A stretch of DNA of 64,000 nt. It comes from DATJZH01 sp052146815 (lineage in GTDB: Bacteria; Actinomycetota; Actinomycetes; Streptosporangiales; Streptosporangiaceae). Every line of letters starts with the position of its first letter. Within the stretch, counting starts at the first letter, position 1. Below are positions 51,351-59,860 of this stretch, piece after piece. The stretch covers positions 3,475-67,474 of the forward strand of contig JBKQMG010000051.1 of NCBI GenBank assembly GCA_052146815.1, written 5' to 3'. The notes beneath the pieces are model-generated. The model searched no databases, was not told the origin of the DNA, and saw nothing but the letters and a program-made list of their open reading frames with translations. The translations under genes and the position numbers were made by a program.

Positions 51351-52949
51351 TTACTCGATTGCCGGGCTGGGCTGGGTGTCAGCGGCGGCATCGCCGGCAT
51401 GGACCGGACCAGGCGCAGAGCCGTCCCCGGCCGGGGACGCGGAGCCGCCCCCGGCGGCAGGGCGCTCCGAGTCGGCCCCGACGCCCGGCGCGACAGGAGG
51501 GTAGATGGAGCGCAGCGGCGCCTGGTAGATGTCGCGGTGCGTCTCGATCTCCTGGGTGGTGAAGGTGCGCTCGCGCCGGACGTCGCGGGTGAAGGCCAGC
51601 CACCAGGTGAGCAGCGCGCCGACCCGGTTGCGGAAGCCGGTCAGGAACGCGATGTGGATGAACAGCCAGATCCACCAGCCGATGAAGCCGCCGACCTGCA
51701 GCGGCCCCGCGGACACCACCGCCTGGCCGCGGGAGATGTAGGCCGCCGAGCCGAGATCGCGGTAACGGAACGGCTTCTCCGCCATATCGCCGGCCGCCCG
51801 CCGGCGGATCCGGCGCCCGGCGTGGAGGCCGGACTGCATCGCCACCTCGGCGACCCCCGGCAGCTTGTCCAGGCTCATCATGTCGCCGAGCACCGAGATC
51901 TCGGGATGGCCGGGGATCGTCAGGTCCTTTTCCACCAGGATGCGCCCGGCCCGGTCGCGCTTGGCGCCGGTCGCGGCCGCCAGCGCCTGCGCGACCGGGG
52001 GTGCCTCGACTCCTGCCGTCCACAGCACCGTGTTGGCGTCGTAGCGGGTCTGCTCGCCCGCATGGTCGCGGACGAGCAGGTAGCCCATGTCCACGTGCGT
52101 CACGATCGAGCCCATGTGCTGCTCGACGCCGAGCCTGTCCAGCGTGGCAGCGGCCTTGCCGGACAGCTTCGGGCCGAACGTGGCCAGCGGCGCGCTGCCG
52201 CCGTCGAAGAGCAGCACCCGGGCGTCTTCCGGCTCGATGTTCCGGAATTCCGCGCGCAGGGTCTTGGTGGCCAGCTCGCGGATCTGACCGGCGAGCTCCA
52301 CCCCGGTGGGGCCGCCGCCGACCAGCGCGAACGTCAGCCAGTTGCGCCGGGCCTCGGGCGTCGGCGCGGTATCGGCCATCTCGAACGCCCCGTACACGCG
52401 GCGCCGGATCGCCAGGGCGTCGGAGATGGTCTTCATGCCCGGCGCCCAGCGGACGTACTCGTCGTGACCGAAGTAAGACTGCCGGACTCCGGCCGCCACG
52501 ATCAGATCGTCGTAGCCGTACTCAATCCGGTCGCCGCCGATCCGCTGAGCAATGACCCGCTGGCCGGCCACGTCGAAGTCCACGACCTCGGCCAAGACAC
52601 AGTCGACATTCCGGTGCTTCTTAAGCAGGTCGCGCAGCGGAGTGGCGATCTTCCCCTCGGACAGGATGCCGGTAGCGCACTGGTACAGCAGCGGCTGGAA
52701 CAGGTGGTGCTGCGCCCGGTCGATCAGTGTCACGCTGACGTCGCTGCGACGCAGCGCGCGGATCGCGAACAGCCCGGCGAAACCGCCGCCGACGATCACC
52801 ACCCGCCGCCGTCCCGGCAGACCGGCCGGCGACCCCGGCCGCGCCGCCGGGCCTTGCGCGGCCAGGACAGATCCCCCGGCCTGCGCAGGCTGGTCAGCTA
52901 TCGGTGCCTGCTCAGCGTTTGCCTGCTCAGCGTGCGAAGGCTCAGCCAT
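51351..52949 (-). CDS. ndh: Type II NADH dehydrogenase-like FAD oxidoreductase (NDH-2)
   Basis: 532 residues; ATG with GGAGGATCCG upstream. Gln/Ala-rich 45-residue leader, then the FAD motif RRVVIVGGGFAGLFAIRAL and a second dinucleotide motif WLTFALVGGGPTGVELAGQI. The NDH-2 stretches HLFQPLLYQCATG, VLWTAGVEAPP, VLGDMMS and VAMQSGLHAGRRI are present, followed by a membrane-binding hydrophobic C-terminal part (FIGWWIWLFIHIAFLTGF). Transfers electrons from NADH to quinone without pumping protons. Starts 26 bases after the G6PDH-like gene, so likely one operon, with box N ahead of it. It pairs logically with cytochrome bd. Confidence 0.9.
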   Translation of the reverse strand: MAEPSHAEQANAEQAPIADQPAQAGGSVLAAQGPAARPGSPAGLPGRRRVVIVGGGFAGLFAIRALRRSDVSVTLIDRAQHHLFQPLLYQCATGILSEGKIATPLRDLLKKHRNVDCVLAEVVDFDVAGQRVIAQRIGGDRIEYGYDDLIVAAGVRQSYFGHDEYVRWAPGMKTISDALAIRRRVYGAFEMADTAPTPEARRNWLTFALVGGGPTGVELAGQIRELATKTLRAEFRNIEPEDARVLLFDGGSAPLATFGPKLSGKAAATLDRLGVEQHMGSIVTHVDMGYLLVRDHAGEQTRYDANTVLWTAGVEAPPVAQALAAATGAKRDRAGRILVEKDLTIPGHPEISVLGDMMSLDKLPGVAEVAMQSGLHAGRRIRRRAAGDMAEKPFRYRDLGSAAYISRGQAVVSAGPLQVGGFIGWWIWLFIHIAFLTGFRNRVGALLTWWLAFTRDVRRERTFTTQEIETHRDIYQAPLRSIYPPVAPGVGADSERPAAGGGSASPAGDGSAPGPVHAGDAAADTQPSPAIE

Positions 52950-52975
52950 CGGATCCTCCGGTCCCCCGCGCGGCG

Positions 52976-54352
52976 TCAGCCGGCCGGATCGTGCCAGGTG
53001 TCGCGGTTAGACAGCAGCCGGTCCGCTTCCTTAGGGCCCCAGCTGCCCTGGGCGTAAGGGTGCACGGGCGTGACGTCACCCAGGATGGGGTCGACGACCT
53101 CCCAGGCTGCCTCGACGGTGTCCTGCCGGGCGAACAGCCAGCGATCGCCGTCCAGGGCCGCGCCGATGAGCCGGTCATACGGCCGCATGTCCGCCCCGCT
53201 CTGACCGGAGAAGTTCAGCTCTTCAGCCAGCGGCTCTAGTCCGGCACCGGGCTTCTTCCCGGCCAGCTCAAGGCCGACGGCTGTTTCCGGCCAGATCCTG
53301 AACCGCAGCGAGTTGGAGACGGCGAACGGCGCGATTCCGAATACATCATGCGGAGGGCGCTTGAAACGGACGTCGATCTCGGTCGCCGTAACCGGCATGC
53401 ACTTGCCCGCCCGGATCAGGATCGGCACGTCTGCCCAGCGCCAGGTGTCGGCGGCCAGCCGCACCGCCACATACGACTCCGTCGTCGACTTCGGCGCGAC
53501 GCCGTCGACCTCGAGATAGCCCTCGTACTGGCCCCGCACCGTGTCCTCAGGGGCCAGCGGCCGCAGCGCGGAAATAACCCTAGACTTGGCGTCCCGCCAC
53601 GACCCCAGGCCCGCACCGTCGGGGGGGTCGGCCAGCACGGTGGCGAGCACCTGGAGCATATGGTTCTGCACCACATCGCGGACCGCGCCGGTCCGGTCGT
53701 AGAACCTGCCCCGGTCGGAGACATCAAACGCCTCGGCCATGGTGATCTGGATGCGGTCCACGTAGGTCCGGTTCAGCAGCGGTTCGAGCACCGAGTTGGC
53801 GAACCGGACGAACAGTACGTTCTCGACCGGGTCGAACGCCAGCCAGTCATCGACGCGGAAGATGGCCTCTTCCGGGAAGTACTTGTGCATGGTGTCGTTC
53901 AGCTGCCGCGAGCTGGCCAGGTCGTTGCCGAACGGCTTCTCCACCATGACCCGCGCGTTCTTGGTCCGGCCGGCCGATGCGATTCCCTCGGCGATGCGCC
54001 CGAACAGGACAGGCGGTACTTCCAGGTAGAACAGAACATTGGTGCCGGAACCGATCTCGTCCGACATCGCCTTGTAGGTGGCATCATCGCCGAGGTCGCC
54101 GTCGACGTACCGAAGCAGGCTCAGCATCTTCTGCGCCGGCGGGCTGTTGGGGTCCATGTGGTTGAGCTGCAGCGAGGCCACCGCGTAATCGCGGAACTGC
54201 GCGAGCCCCCAGCCGCTCTTGGCCACGCCGATGACCGGCACGTTCAGCACCCCGCGCTCGACCAGGCCTACCAGCGCCGGGAAAGTCTCCAGCTTGGCCA
54301 GGTCGCCGGTCGCGCCAAAAATCACCAGCGCGTCAACCTCATCCGTCGCCAT
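52976..54352 (-). CDS. zwf: Glucose-6-phosphate dehydrogenase-like protein with altered substrate motif
   Basis: 458 residues from ATG 54352, preferred because GAGGAG lies 5 bases ahead; ATG 54391 adds 13 residues. NADP motif VIFGATGDLAK, EKPFGNDLAS and the catalytic histidine H231 in RDVVQNHMLQ are present, as are GQYEGYLEVDGV and WADVPILIRAGK. The G6P-binding signature RIDHYLGKE, however, reads R166-V-D-D-W-L-A-F-D174. The phosphate-binding His is Asp and the Lys is Phe. It may therefore use a non-phosphorylated or different sugar, or be poorly active. The gene symbol reflects the family only. Likely co-transcribed with ndh. Confidence 0.82.
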   Translation of the reverse strand: MATDEVDALVIFGATGDLAKLETFPALVGLVERGVLNVPVIGVAKSGWGLAQFRDYAVASLQLNHMDPNSPPAQKMLSLLRYVDGDLGDDATYKAMSDEIGSGTNVLFYLEVPPVLFGRIAEGIASAGRTKNARVMVEKPFGNDLASSRQLNDTMHKYFPEEAIFRVDDWLAFDPVENVLFVRFANSVLEPLLNRTYVDRIQITMAEAFDVSDRGRFYDRTGAVRDVVQNHMLQVLATVLADPPDGAGLGSWRDAKSRVISALRPLAPEDTVRGQYEGYLEVDGVAPKSTTESYVAVRLAADTWRWADVPILIRAGKCMPVTATEIDVRFKRPPHDVFGIAPFAVSNSLRFRIWPETAVGLELAGKKPGAGLEPLAEELNFSGQSGADMRPYDRLIGAALDGDRWLFARQDTVEAAWEVVDPILGDVTPVHPYAQGSWGPKEADRLLSNRDTWHDPAG

Positions 54353-54417
54353 CTCAGCTCCTCTGCCGATGTTTCCCGTCGCCGTACCCATCTCATGGCC
54401 GGCGCAATGCCTGTGCC

Positions 54418-54436
54418 ATCACTCGGAGCGGGTGAA
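54418..54436. promoter_or_regulatory. Palindrome box N upstream of zwf-ndh
   Basis: ATCACTC-GGAGC-GGGTGAA, 19 nt, one mismatch in the left arm. On the minus strand CATGAG follows after 20 nt (54397-54392), an imperfect -10 match. The zwf ATG is 65 bases away. It could also face the cyclase-family gene at 54541, but no -10 at the usual spacing is seen there. Confidence 0.55.
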
Positions 54437-54540
54437 GCGCGAACCGCGCGCCTGAGCTTCCGCCGCTACCTGCGCGCTTATGCTTTCGTCGGCCGCTGCG
54501 CATTTCGGTGAACATCTGGCGGCCAGGGGGCGACCAGGCG

Positions 54541-55503
54541 ATGACTACTTCTGACGAGCGCTCTGACCAGCGCGGGCGGCCAGCCGTCCTGGACGCTGCC
54601 GACTTTAGCGCCCTGTACCGGCGGCTGCGCGACGCATCGAACTGGGGCCCCGCCGATCGCCGCGGCGCGCTGAACGACATCACCCCGGAGCGGGTGCTCG
54701 CCGCGGCCGCCGAGATCCGGCTCGGCCGCACTGTCAGCATGGCCGCGCCGGTCGAGAGCCGGGTGGCGATGGACAACCCCCAGCCGGCCATCCATCAGAT
54801 GACCAGCCCGGCCGGCGAGCAGGCCGACCCGTCGGGCCTGTCGTTCGCGATGGACCGGCTCGCCATGAACGTGCACGGCAATGCCGACAGTCACCTTGAT
54901 GCCCTGTGCCATGTCATCTACCAGGCGCGCCTGTACAACGGGGTACCCGCGACCACCGTCACCGACACCGGGGCGGCTGAGCTGTCCGTCGAGGTGGCCC
55001 GCGACGGGATCGCCGGCCGGGGAGTGCTGCTGGACATCCCGCGGCTGCGCGGGGTGCCCTGGCTGGAGCCGGGCGATCACGTCACGGCCGGCGATCTTGC
55101 CGCCGCCGAGCAGGCCCAGCAGGTGCGCGTCGGCCAGGGCGACCTGCTGTTCGTGCACGTCGGGCACCGGCGCCGGCGGGCCGAGCTCGGCCCCTGGGAC
55201 ACCGCCAGCTCGCGGGCCGGGCTGCACCCCGCCGCGATGGAGTTCGTCGCGCAGCGGCGGGTCGCGGTGCTCGGCAGCGACAGCAACAACGACACCACCG
55301 CCAGCCTCGCCGAGGGCGTCGACTTCCCGGTGCACGTGCTGGCCATCAACGCGATGGGCGTGCACCTGCTGGACTACCTGCAGTTCGACGACCTCCTGCC
55401 GCTGTGCGAGGAGATCCGCCGCTGGTCGTTCTTCTGCGTCGTCGCGCCGCTGCGGCTCGCGCACGGCACCGGCTCGCCGGTGAACCCCATCGCGATCCTG
55501 TAA
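54541..55503 (+). CDS. Cyclase-family (KynB-like) metal-dependent hydrolase
   Basis: About 320 residues from ATG 54541; GTG 54508 is an upstream alternative. NWGPADRRGALNDITPERV and the metal motif HGNADSHLDALCHV (HxGTHxDxP-like) place it in the cyclase/kynurenine formamidase-like family. GRGVLLDIPRLRG, LLFVHVGHRRRR and GVDFPVHVLAINAMGVHLLD follow, as usual for the longer subgroup. Predicted Zn/Mn-dependent cytoplasmic hydrolase of amide, lactone or cyclic substrates; substrate unknown. It converges on cydB through a good terminator. Confidence 0.85.
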   Translation: MTTSDERSDQRGRPAVLDAADFSALYRRLRDASNWGPADRRGALNDITPERVLAAAAEIRLGRTVSMAAPVESRVAMDNPQPAIHQMTSPAGEQADPSGLSFAMDRLAMNVHGNADSHLDALCHVIYQARLYNGVPATTVTDTGAAELSVEVARDGIAGRGVLLDIPRLRGVPWLEPGDHVTAGDLAAAEQAQQVRVGQGDLLFVHVGHRRRRAELGPWDTASSRAGLHPAAMEFVAQRRVAVLGSDSNNDTTASLAEGVDFPVHVLAINAMGVHLLDYLQFDDLLPLCEEIRRWSFFCVVAPLRLAHGTGSPVNPIAIL

Positions 55504-55513
55504 CGCCACCGGG

Positions 55514-55548
55514 CCGAGCGAGCGGGCCCGCCTCCGCTCGGTTTCTTA
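55514..55548. terminator. Bidirectional terminator between cyclase gene and cydB
   Basis: CCGAGCG ... CGCTCGG arms enclosing an inner GCGGGCCCGC, followed by GTTTCTTATC on the plus strand. A strong stem and a short T-run. Confidence 0.7.
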
Positions 55549-56628
55549 TCGCGCGGGCGGGGCTCCGGTGTCGGCTCCCGGGGTGACCACCGGCCCCGGC
55601 GCGGCGTCATCCGGTGCGCTGCGAGGCGGCGGCGGCAGGAAATCGCTCTGGCTCAGGCGCCGCCGGAACACGAAGTAGGTCCAGGTCTGATAAGCGAGGA
55701 CGAACGGCAGGAGGACGATCGCGACGACCGACATCACCTTGAGGGTGTAGGCGCCGGACGCGGTGTTGTGCACCGTCAGGTCGTAGGCGGCGCTGGTGCT
55801 GGAGACCATTACCCTCGGGTATAGGTCGACGAAGATCGACACAATGCAGGACGCCATCGTGACCGTCGTGGCCGCGAACGCGAAGCCCTCGCGATGCTCG
55901 AAGGTCAGCCAGACGGCGGCGATGACGGCGAGCAGGGCGAGCAGCTCGATCGGGTTCAGCAGGAAGCCCTTGCCCGCAGTCGCGTGCGTCCAGATGACGA
56001 AGCCGAGCACCAGGAGCCCGGTCACCGGCGCGACCCGGCGCGCCAGCCCGGCCGCCCTGGTGCGCAGTGCCCCGGTGGTCTTCAGCGACAGGAACGTCGC
56101 CCCGTGCAGCAGGCAGATCGACACCAGGGTGATGCCGGTGAACACCCCGTAGGGCTGCAGCAGCTGCCAGAACGAGCCGGTGTAGTTCTGGTGGGAGTTA
56201 ATCGGCAGGCCGTGCAGCAGGTCGCCGAGCGCCACGCCGATCAGCAGCGGCGCCAGCAGGCTGCCCACGGTCAGCGTGGTGTCCCAGGTCCGGCGCCAGC
56301 GGGCCGCGTCGCGCTTGCCGCGGTACTCAAACGCCACGCCGCGGACGATGAGCGCGGCCAGCAGCAGCGCCAGCGCGAGGTAGAAGCCCGAGAACATCGT
56401 CGCGTACCAGCCGGGGAACGCCGCGAAAATCGCCGCGCCGGCCACGATGAGCCAGACCTCGTTGCCGTCCCACAGCGGGCCGATCGTGTTGATGACCGCC
56501 CGCCGGCCCGCCTCGTCCCGGCTGACCAGGCTGTGCAGCATGCCGACGCCGAAGTCGAAGCCCTCCAGGACGAAGAAGCCCGTCCACAGGACCGTGATGA
56601 CAATGAACCAGAAAGGTATGAGAGCCAT
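55546..56628 (-). CDS. cydB: Cytochrome bd ubiquinol oxidase subunit II
   Basis: 360 residues; start ATG 56628 with GAGGT five bases ahead. Nine or so helices with the CydB hallmarks FFVLEGFDFGVGML, NTIGPLWDGNEVWLI, AAFPGWYATMFSGFYLAL and FEYRGKRD. Partner of CydA in the bd-type oxidase that reduces O2 to water with quinol as donor at high O2 affinity and without proton pumping. Seven bases after cydA, so co-transcribed. The last 30 residues are Pro/Ala-rich. Confidence 0.97.
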   Translation of the reverse strand: MALIPFWFIVITVLWTGFFVLEGFDFGVGMLHSLVSRDEAGRRAVINTIGPLWDGNEVWLIVAGAAIFAAFPGWYATMFSGFYLALALLLAALIVRGVAFEYRGKRDAARWRRTWDTTLTVGSLLAPLLIGVALGDLLHGLPINSHQNYTGSFWQLLQPYGVFTGITLVSICLLHGATFLSLKTTGALRTRAAGLARRVAPVTGLLVLGFVIWTHATAGKGFLLNPIELLALLAVIAAVWLTFEHREGFAFAATTVTMASCIVSIFVDLYPRVMVSSTSAAYDLTVHNTASGAYTLKVMSVVAIVLLPFVLAYQTWTYFVFRRRLSQSDFLPPPPRSAPDDAAPGPVVTPGADTGAPPAR

Positions 56629-56635
56629 CGGGACC

Positions 56636-58021
56636 TCAATACTGGACGGCGGGCACGGGCACGTCCGCGTCAGCCTCGGCGCGGGCGGGCGGGAGCTGTT
56701 CGCGTGAGTACTTCAGCATCAGCATCAGGTCGACGGTGCCGAGCACGGCGTAGAGCAGCACGAAGCCCGCCAGGGTGATGGCGATGTCGGTGGTGCTGAC
56801 CGTCGGCGAGACCCCGTTCTTGGTCAGCATGATGCCCTGCACGATCCAGGGCTGGCGGCCGCTCTCGGTGAGCAGCCAGCCCGCGGTGTTCATCAGGAAC
56901 GGAAGCACCGCGGACCAGACCGCGACCCAGAGGAACAGCCGGGAGGTGGTGAGCTTTTTTCGCCGGATCAGCCAGAGGCCCCACAGGCCGAGCAGGAAGA
57001 CCGCGACGCCGATGTAGGCCATGACCCGCATCGACCAGTACTGGATGAAGACGTTCGGCACGTAGTAGCCGGGCCCGAACTTCTTGCTGTACTGCGACTG
57101 CAGCGGGCTCAGGCCGATCACCTTGCCGTCCCAGTGGTTGGTGGCCAGCAGGGACAGCAGGTGCGGGATCGCCAGGATCTGGGTGGGCGTGTGGTCGTTG
57201 TTGCCGCCGCCGATCTGGAACAGCGAGAACGAGCACGGCTGGCAGGTCGTCCACTGCGCCTCGGCAGCGGCGATCTTCATCGGCTGGTACTTGGCCTCGA
57301 TCACCCCGAGCTCGTCGCCGACCAGCATGGTGAACAGGATGGCCGGGACCAGGACGATCAGGGCGAGCCGCGCCGAGCGGGAGAACACGTGCCGGTCGCC
57401 GCCGCGGCGCAGCTGCCACGCGGAGACCGCCAGCATCACGGCGGCGCCGGTGACCAGGGACGCCAGCAGGACCTTGGAGTAGCCCCAGATGAACACCGGG
57501 TTGGTCAGCACGGCCCAGATGTCGTTCAGCTGCGGCTTGCCGTTGACCATCGCGTAGCCGACGGGATGCTGCATCCACGAGTTGGCGGCCATGATGAACG
57601 CCGCCGACAGGACGCTGCCGAGCGCCACCGCCCAGATGGTCAGCAGGTGCACCCGGCGCGACAGCTTGTCCCAGCCGAACAGCCACAACCCCAGGAACGT
57701 CGACTCCAGGAAGAAGGCCGCCAGGCCCTCCATCGCCAGCGGCGCGCCGAAGATGTTGCCGACCAGCCGCGAGTAGGCCGACCAGTTCATCCCGAACTCG
57801 AATTCCTGCACGATGCCCGACACCACGCCGATGGCGACGTTGATGACCAGCAGCGTGCCGAAGAACCGGGTCAGCCGCAGATAGTCATCACGCTTGCTGC
57901 GGTACCAGGCGGTCTGCAGCAGCGCGGTCAGAACCGCCAGGCCGATAGTGATCGGGACGAACAGGAAGTGATTGATCGACGTGAACGCGAACTGCCAGCG
58001 CGCGAGATCGACGTTGGTCAT
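56636..58021 (-). CDS. cydA: Cytochrome bd ubiquinol oxidase subunit I
   Basis: 461 residues, the short-Q-loop (CydA-S) form. Heme b595 ligand H18 in FTSINHFLFVPITIG, EFEFGMNWSAYSRLVGNIFGAPLAMEGL with the conserved glutamates, and NSWMQHPVGY. GRQPWIVQG is also present. ATG 58021 has GGGGGAG ahead. Catalytic heme-bearing subunit; its assembly needs CydDC, encoded separately at 17.7-21.4 kb. The small membrane-protein gene at 58117 lies upstream on the same strand, so box O probably controls all three. Confidence 0.97.
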   Translation of the reverse strand: MTNVDLARWQFAFTSINHFLFVPITIGLAVLTALLQTAWYRSKRDDYLRLTRFFGTLLVINVAIGVVSGIVQEFEFGMNWSAYSRLVGNIFGAPLAMEGLAAFFLESTFLGLWLFGWDKLSRRVHLLTIWAVALGSVLSAAFIMAANSWMQHPVGYAMVNGKPQLNDIWAVLTNPVFIWGYSKVLLASLVTGAAVMLAVSAWQLRRGGDRHVFSRSARLALIVLVPAILFTMLVGDELGVIEAKYQPMKIAAAEAQWTTCQPCSFSLFQIGGGNNDHTPTQILAIPHLLSLLATNHWDGKVIGLSPLQSQYSKKFGPGYYVPNVFIQYWSMRVMAYIGVAVFLLGLWGLWLIRRKKLTTSRLFLWVAVWSAVLPFLMNTAGWLLTESGRQPWIVQGIMLTKNGVSPTVSTTDIAITLAGFVLLYAVLGTVDLMLMLKYSREQLPPARAEADADVPVPAVQY

Positions 58022-58116
58022 CTACTCCCCCGGTACGGAAGACATCAGCAGTCGCAGACCGCCGGCCGCCGCGCCGGGCATGAGTGCCCGGCATAAGGCA
58101 GCCGGCCGCAGCCTGG

Positions 58117-58398
58117 TCAGGCGTCAGCGCCCGTGCGCGCCTGGACGCCGTTCTGCCAGGCCTGGGTCCCGGCAGCGGCGGCAGTCTTCGCCTGCTCCCA
58201 CTTGATCTTGGCCAGTTCGCTGGGCGGCACTTCCATCTCCTGGATCCACCGGCGGGTAGCTGCGAGCAGATGGGAGCCGCCGACAGCGACGCCCGCCAGA
58301 GCGATCAGGGCGCCGGCTGCGACGAGCGCGCCCCCAGTGATCATCGGGCCGGACCTGAGCTGCGGCCCGCTGCTGCTCTTCTGCGTGCTGTTCGACAT
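58117..58398 (-). CDS. Small single-helix membrane protein, unknown, upstream of cydAB
   Basis: 93 residues from ATG 58398. Ser/Gln-rich start, one membrane helix MITGGALVAAGALIALAGVAVGGSHLLA, then a charged helical tail TRRWIQEMEVPPSELAKIKWEQAKTAA. No family recognised beyond similar short actinobacterial proteins. It sits 95 bases before cydA under box O, so it may be an accessory or regulatory peptide for the bd oxidase; that is inference from position. Confidence 0.7.
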   Translation of the reverse strand: MSNSTQKSSSGPQLRSGPMITGGALVAAGALIALAGVAVGGSHLLAATRRWIQEMEVPPSELAKIKWEQAKTAAAAGTQAWQNGVQARTGADA

Positions 58399-58458
58399 GG
58401 CACCGTCCTGGACGTGAGTGGTTGATCGTCACTGTCGCCGCCCGCGCGGCCTCCGGGC

Positions 58459-58477
58459 ATCATCCTTGCGGGGTGAT
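58459..58477 (-). promoter_or_regulatory. Palindrome box O upstream of small gene-cydAB
   Basis: ATCATCC-TTGCG-GGGTGAT, 19 nt; on the transcribed (minus) strand it reads ATCACCC-CGCAA-GGATGAT. GACAGT follows after 22 nt (58436-58431). It overlaps the stop codon of the MFS gene. Confidence 0.6.
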
Positions 58478-59791
58478 TGCTCCGGGCGCGGGATGACCAG
58501 CCAGCGGTCCTCCCGCGGCCAGGCCAGCCGGGCGGGAAGACCGCCGGCGCGGCGGCGAGACGACGAACGAGAGCACGACCAGGAGCACCGCGACGGCCGC
58601 GGTACCGCCGAAGATCGCTGACAGGCTGAGCCCCGCGTGCTGGAGCGGCCCGACGCCGAACGCCGCGACCCCGTAGCCGAGCTGGTAGAAGGCGATGATC
58701 CCGCCCGCCACCGCGGCCGAGATCGCGGTCAGCTCCTCCTCGCCGAAGCTAATGGTGAGCGGCAGCAGCGCCGAGCAGCCGAGGCCAGCCAGCCCGAAGA
58801 CGGCGATGCCCGCGACCGCGGCCCCGGCAGGAAGGACATCGATCAGAACAAAGGCGGCCGCCATCACCACCGGCAGCAGGTGATAGGTAATCCGGGCGGG
58901 CAGCCAGCGGTCGATCAGCGCGAACAGCACCCGGCCGGCGGTCACCATCCCCCAGAACGCGGCCAGCGCCATCGAGGCCTGCGCCTTCGAGGCGCCGAGG
59001 CGGGTGGTCATCTCCAGCTGCGACCAGTTGCCGTTCATCGTCTCGCAGATGCCGTACAGCAGGATGAATCCCGCATAGACCCAGAAGCGGCCCGGTATCC
59101 GCCGCCGGCCCGGCGGCGCGGGGCTGACCGGCCCCGCCGGGCCGGCCTGCCGTGCCGCGCTGGCCCGTCCTGCTGGACCGGACACCCGCAGCGGCAGCCG
59201 CAGGCTCACCGCGATCAGTGCCAGCAGCAGAACAGCGGACAGGATCGGCAGTCCCCACCAGAAACCGAGGCCGTCGAAGACCGCGACGAAGACCGGCGCG
59301 AGGACGGTGCCGAGGCCGAGCAGCGCGTTCAGCACGAGTACCGAGCTGTCGACGCGACCCGGGTGGAACGCCGAGGTGTAGGTGTTCAGCACCGGGACCG
59401 TCAGGCCGAATCCGGCGCCGAGGAACGCCGTGGCGACCAGCAGCAGCGAGTAGCCGGCGGCATGGTCGGACCTGACCGGCACGCTCGCCAGGAGCAGCCC
59501 CATCGACAGCAGGCTCAGGGTCAGGCCCAGCAGGTAAACCCGTTTCGTGGTAATCCGGCGAGCCAGCGCGGCGCCGAGCAGCGCTCCGGCGATGGCCGTC
59601 AGCACCTGGGGCAGGAACATGTCGCCGTACTGCGGGCTGGACAGGGCGTACTCGTTCCTGGCCGTGAAGATGGTGCTGGCCGCGGGGAACGTGACCAGGA
59701 CGATGCCCTGCACCAGGCCGGCGGCGTTGACGACGGCACTCTCGGCTCTCGAGGCCACGGGCGCTCCCGTCAGGTCGAGGTCGGCGGTCAT
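58460..59791 (-). CDS. MFS transporter
   Basis: 443 residues from ATG 59791; the frame is open to 59887, but that part covers the divergent promoter. Twelve hydrophobic segments. LPQVLTAIAGALLGAALARRITTKRVYLLGLTLSLLSMGLLL includes the MFS loop 2-3 region with positively charged residues. A central basic/Pro-rich loop lies around residues 200-240. Family-level assignment only: a major facilitator carrier for sugars, drugs or metabolites. Divergent from the GMC oxidoreductase gene across box P; its own -10 at the usual spacing is poor (ACTGCT). Confidence 0.82.
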   Translation of the reverse strand: MTADLDLTGAPVASRAESAVVNAAGLVQGIVLVTFPAASTIFTARNEYALSSPQYGDMFLPQVLTAIAGALLGAALARRITTKRVYLLGLTLSLLSMGLLLASVPVRSDHAAGYSLLLVATAFLGAGFGLTVPVLNTYTSAFHPGRVDSSVLVLNALLGLGTVLAPVFVAVFDGLGFWWGLPILSAVLLLALIAVSLRLPLRVSGPAGRASAARQAGPAGPVSPAPPGRRRIPGRFWVYAGFILLYGICETMNGNWSQLEMTTRLGASKAQASMALAAFWGMVTAGRVLFALIDRWLPARITYHLLPVVMAAAFVLIDVLPAGAAVAGIAVFGLAGLGCSALLPLTISFGEEELTAISAAVAGGIIAFYQLGYGVAAFGVGPLQHAGLSLSAIFGGTAAVAVLLVVLSFVVSPPRRRSSRPAGLAAGGPLAGHPAPGAITPQG

Positions 59792-59860
59792 CGGTCGGGC
59801 GCGGGGCTGCCTGCCGCGACTGTAGCTGTGAGCAGCAGTCCTCGCCCGCAGTGACGCGCA

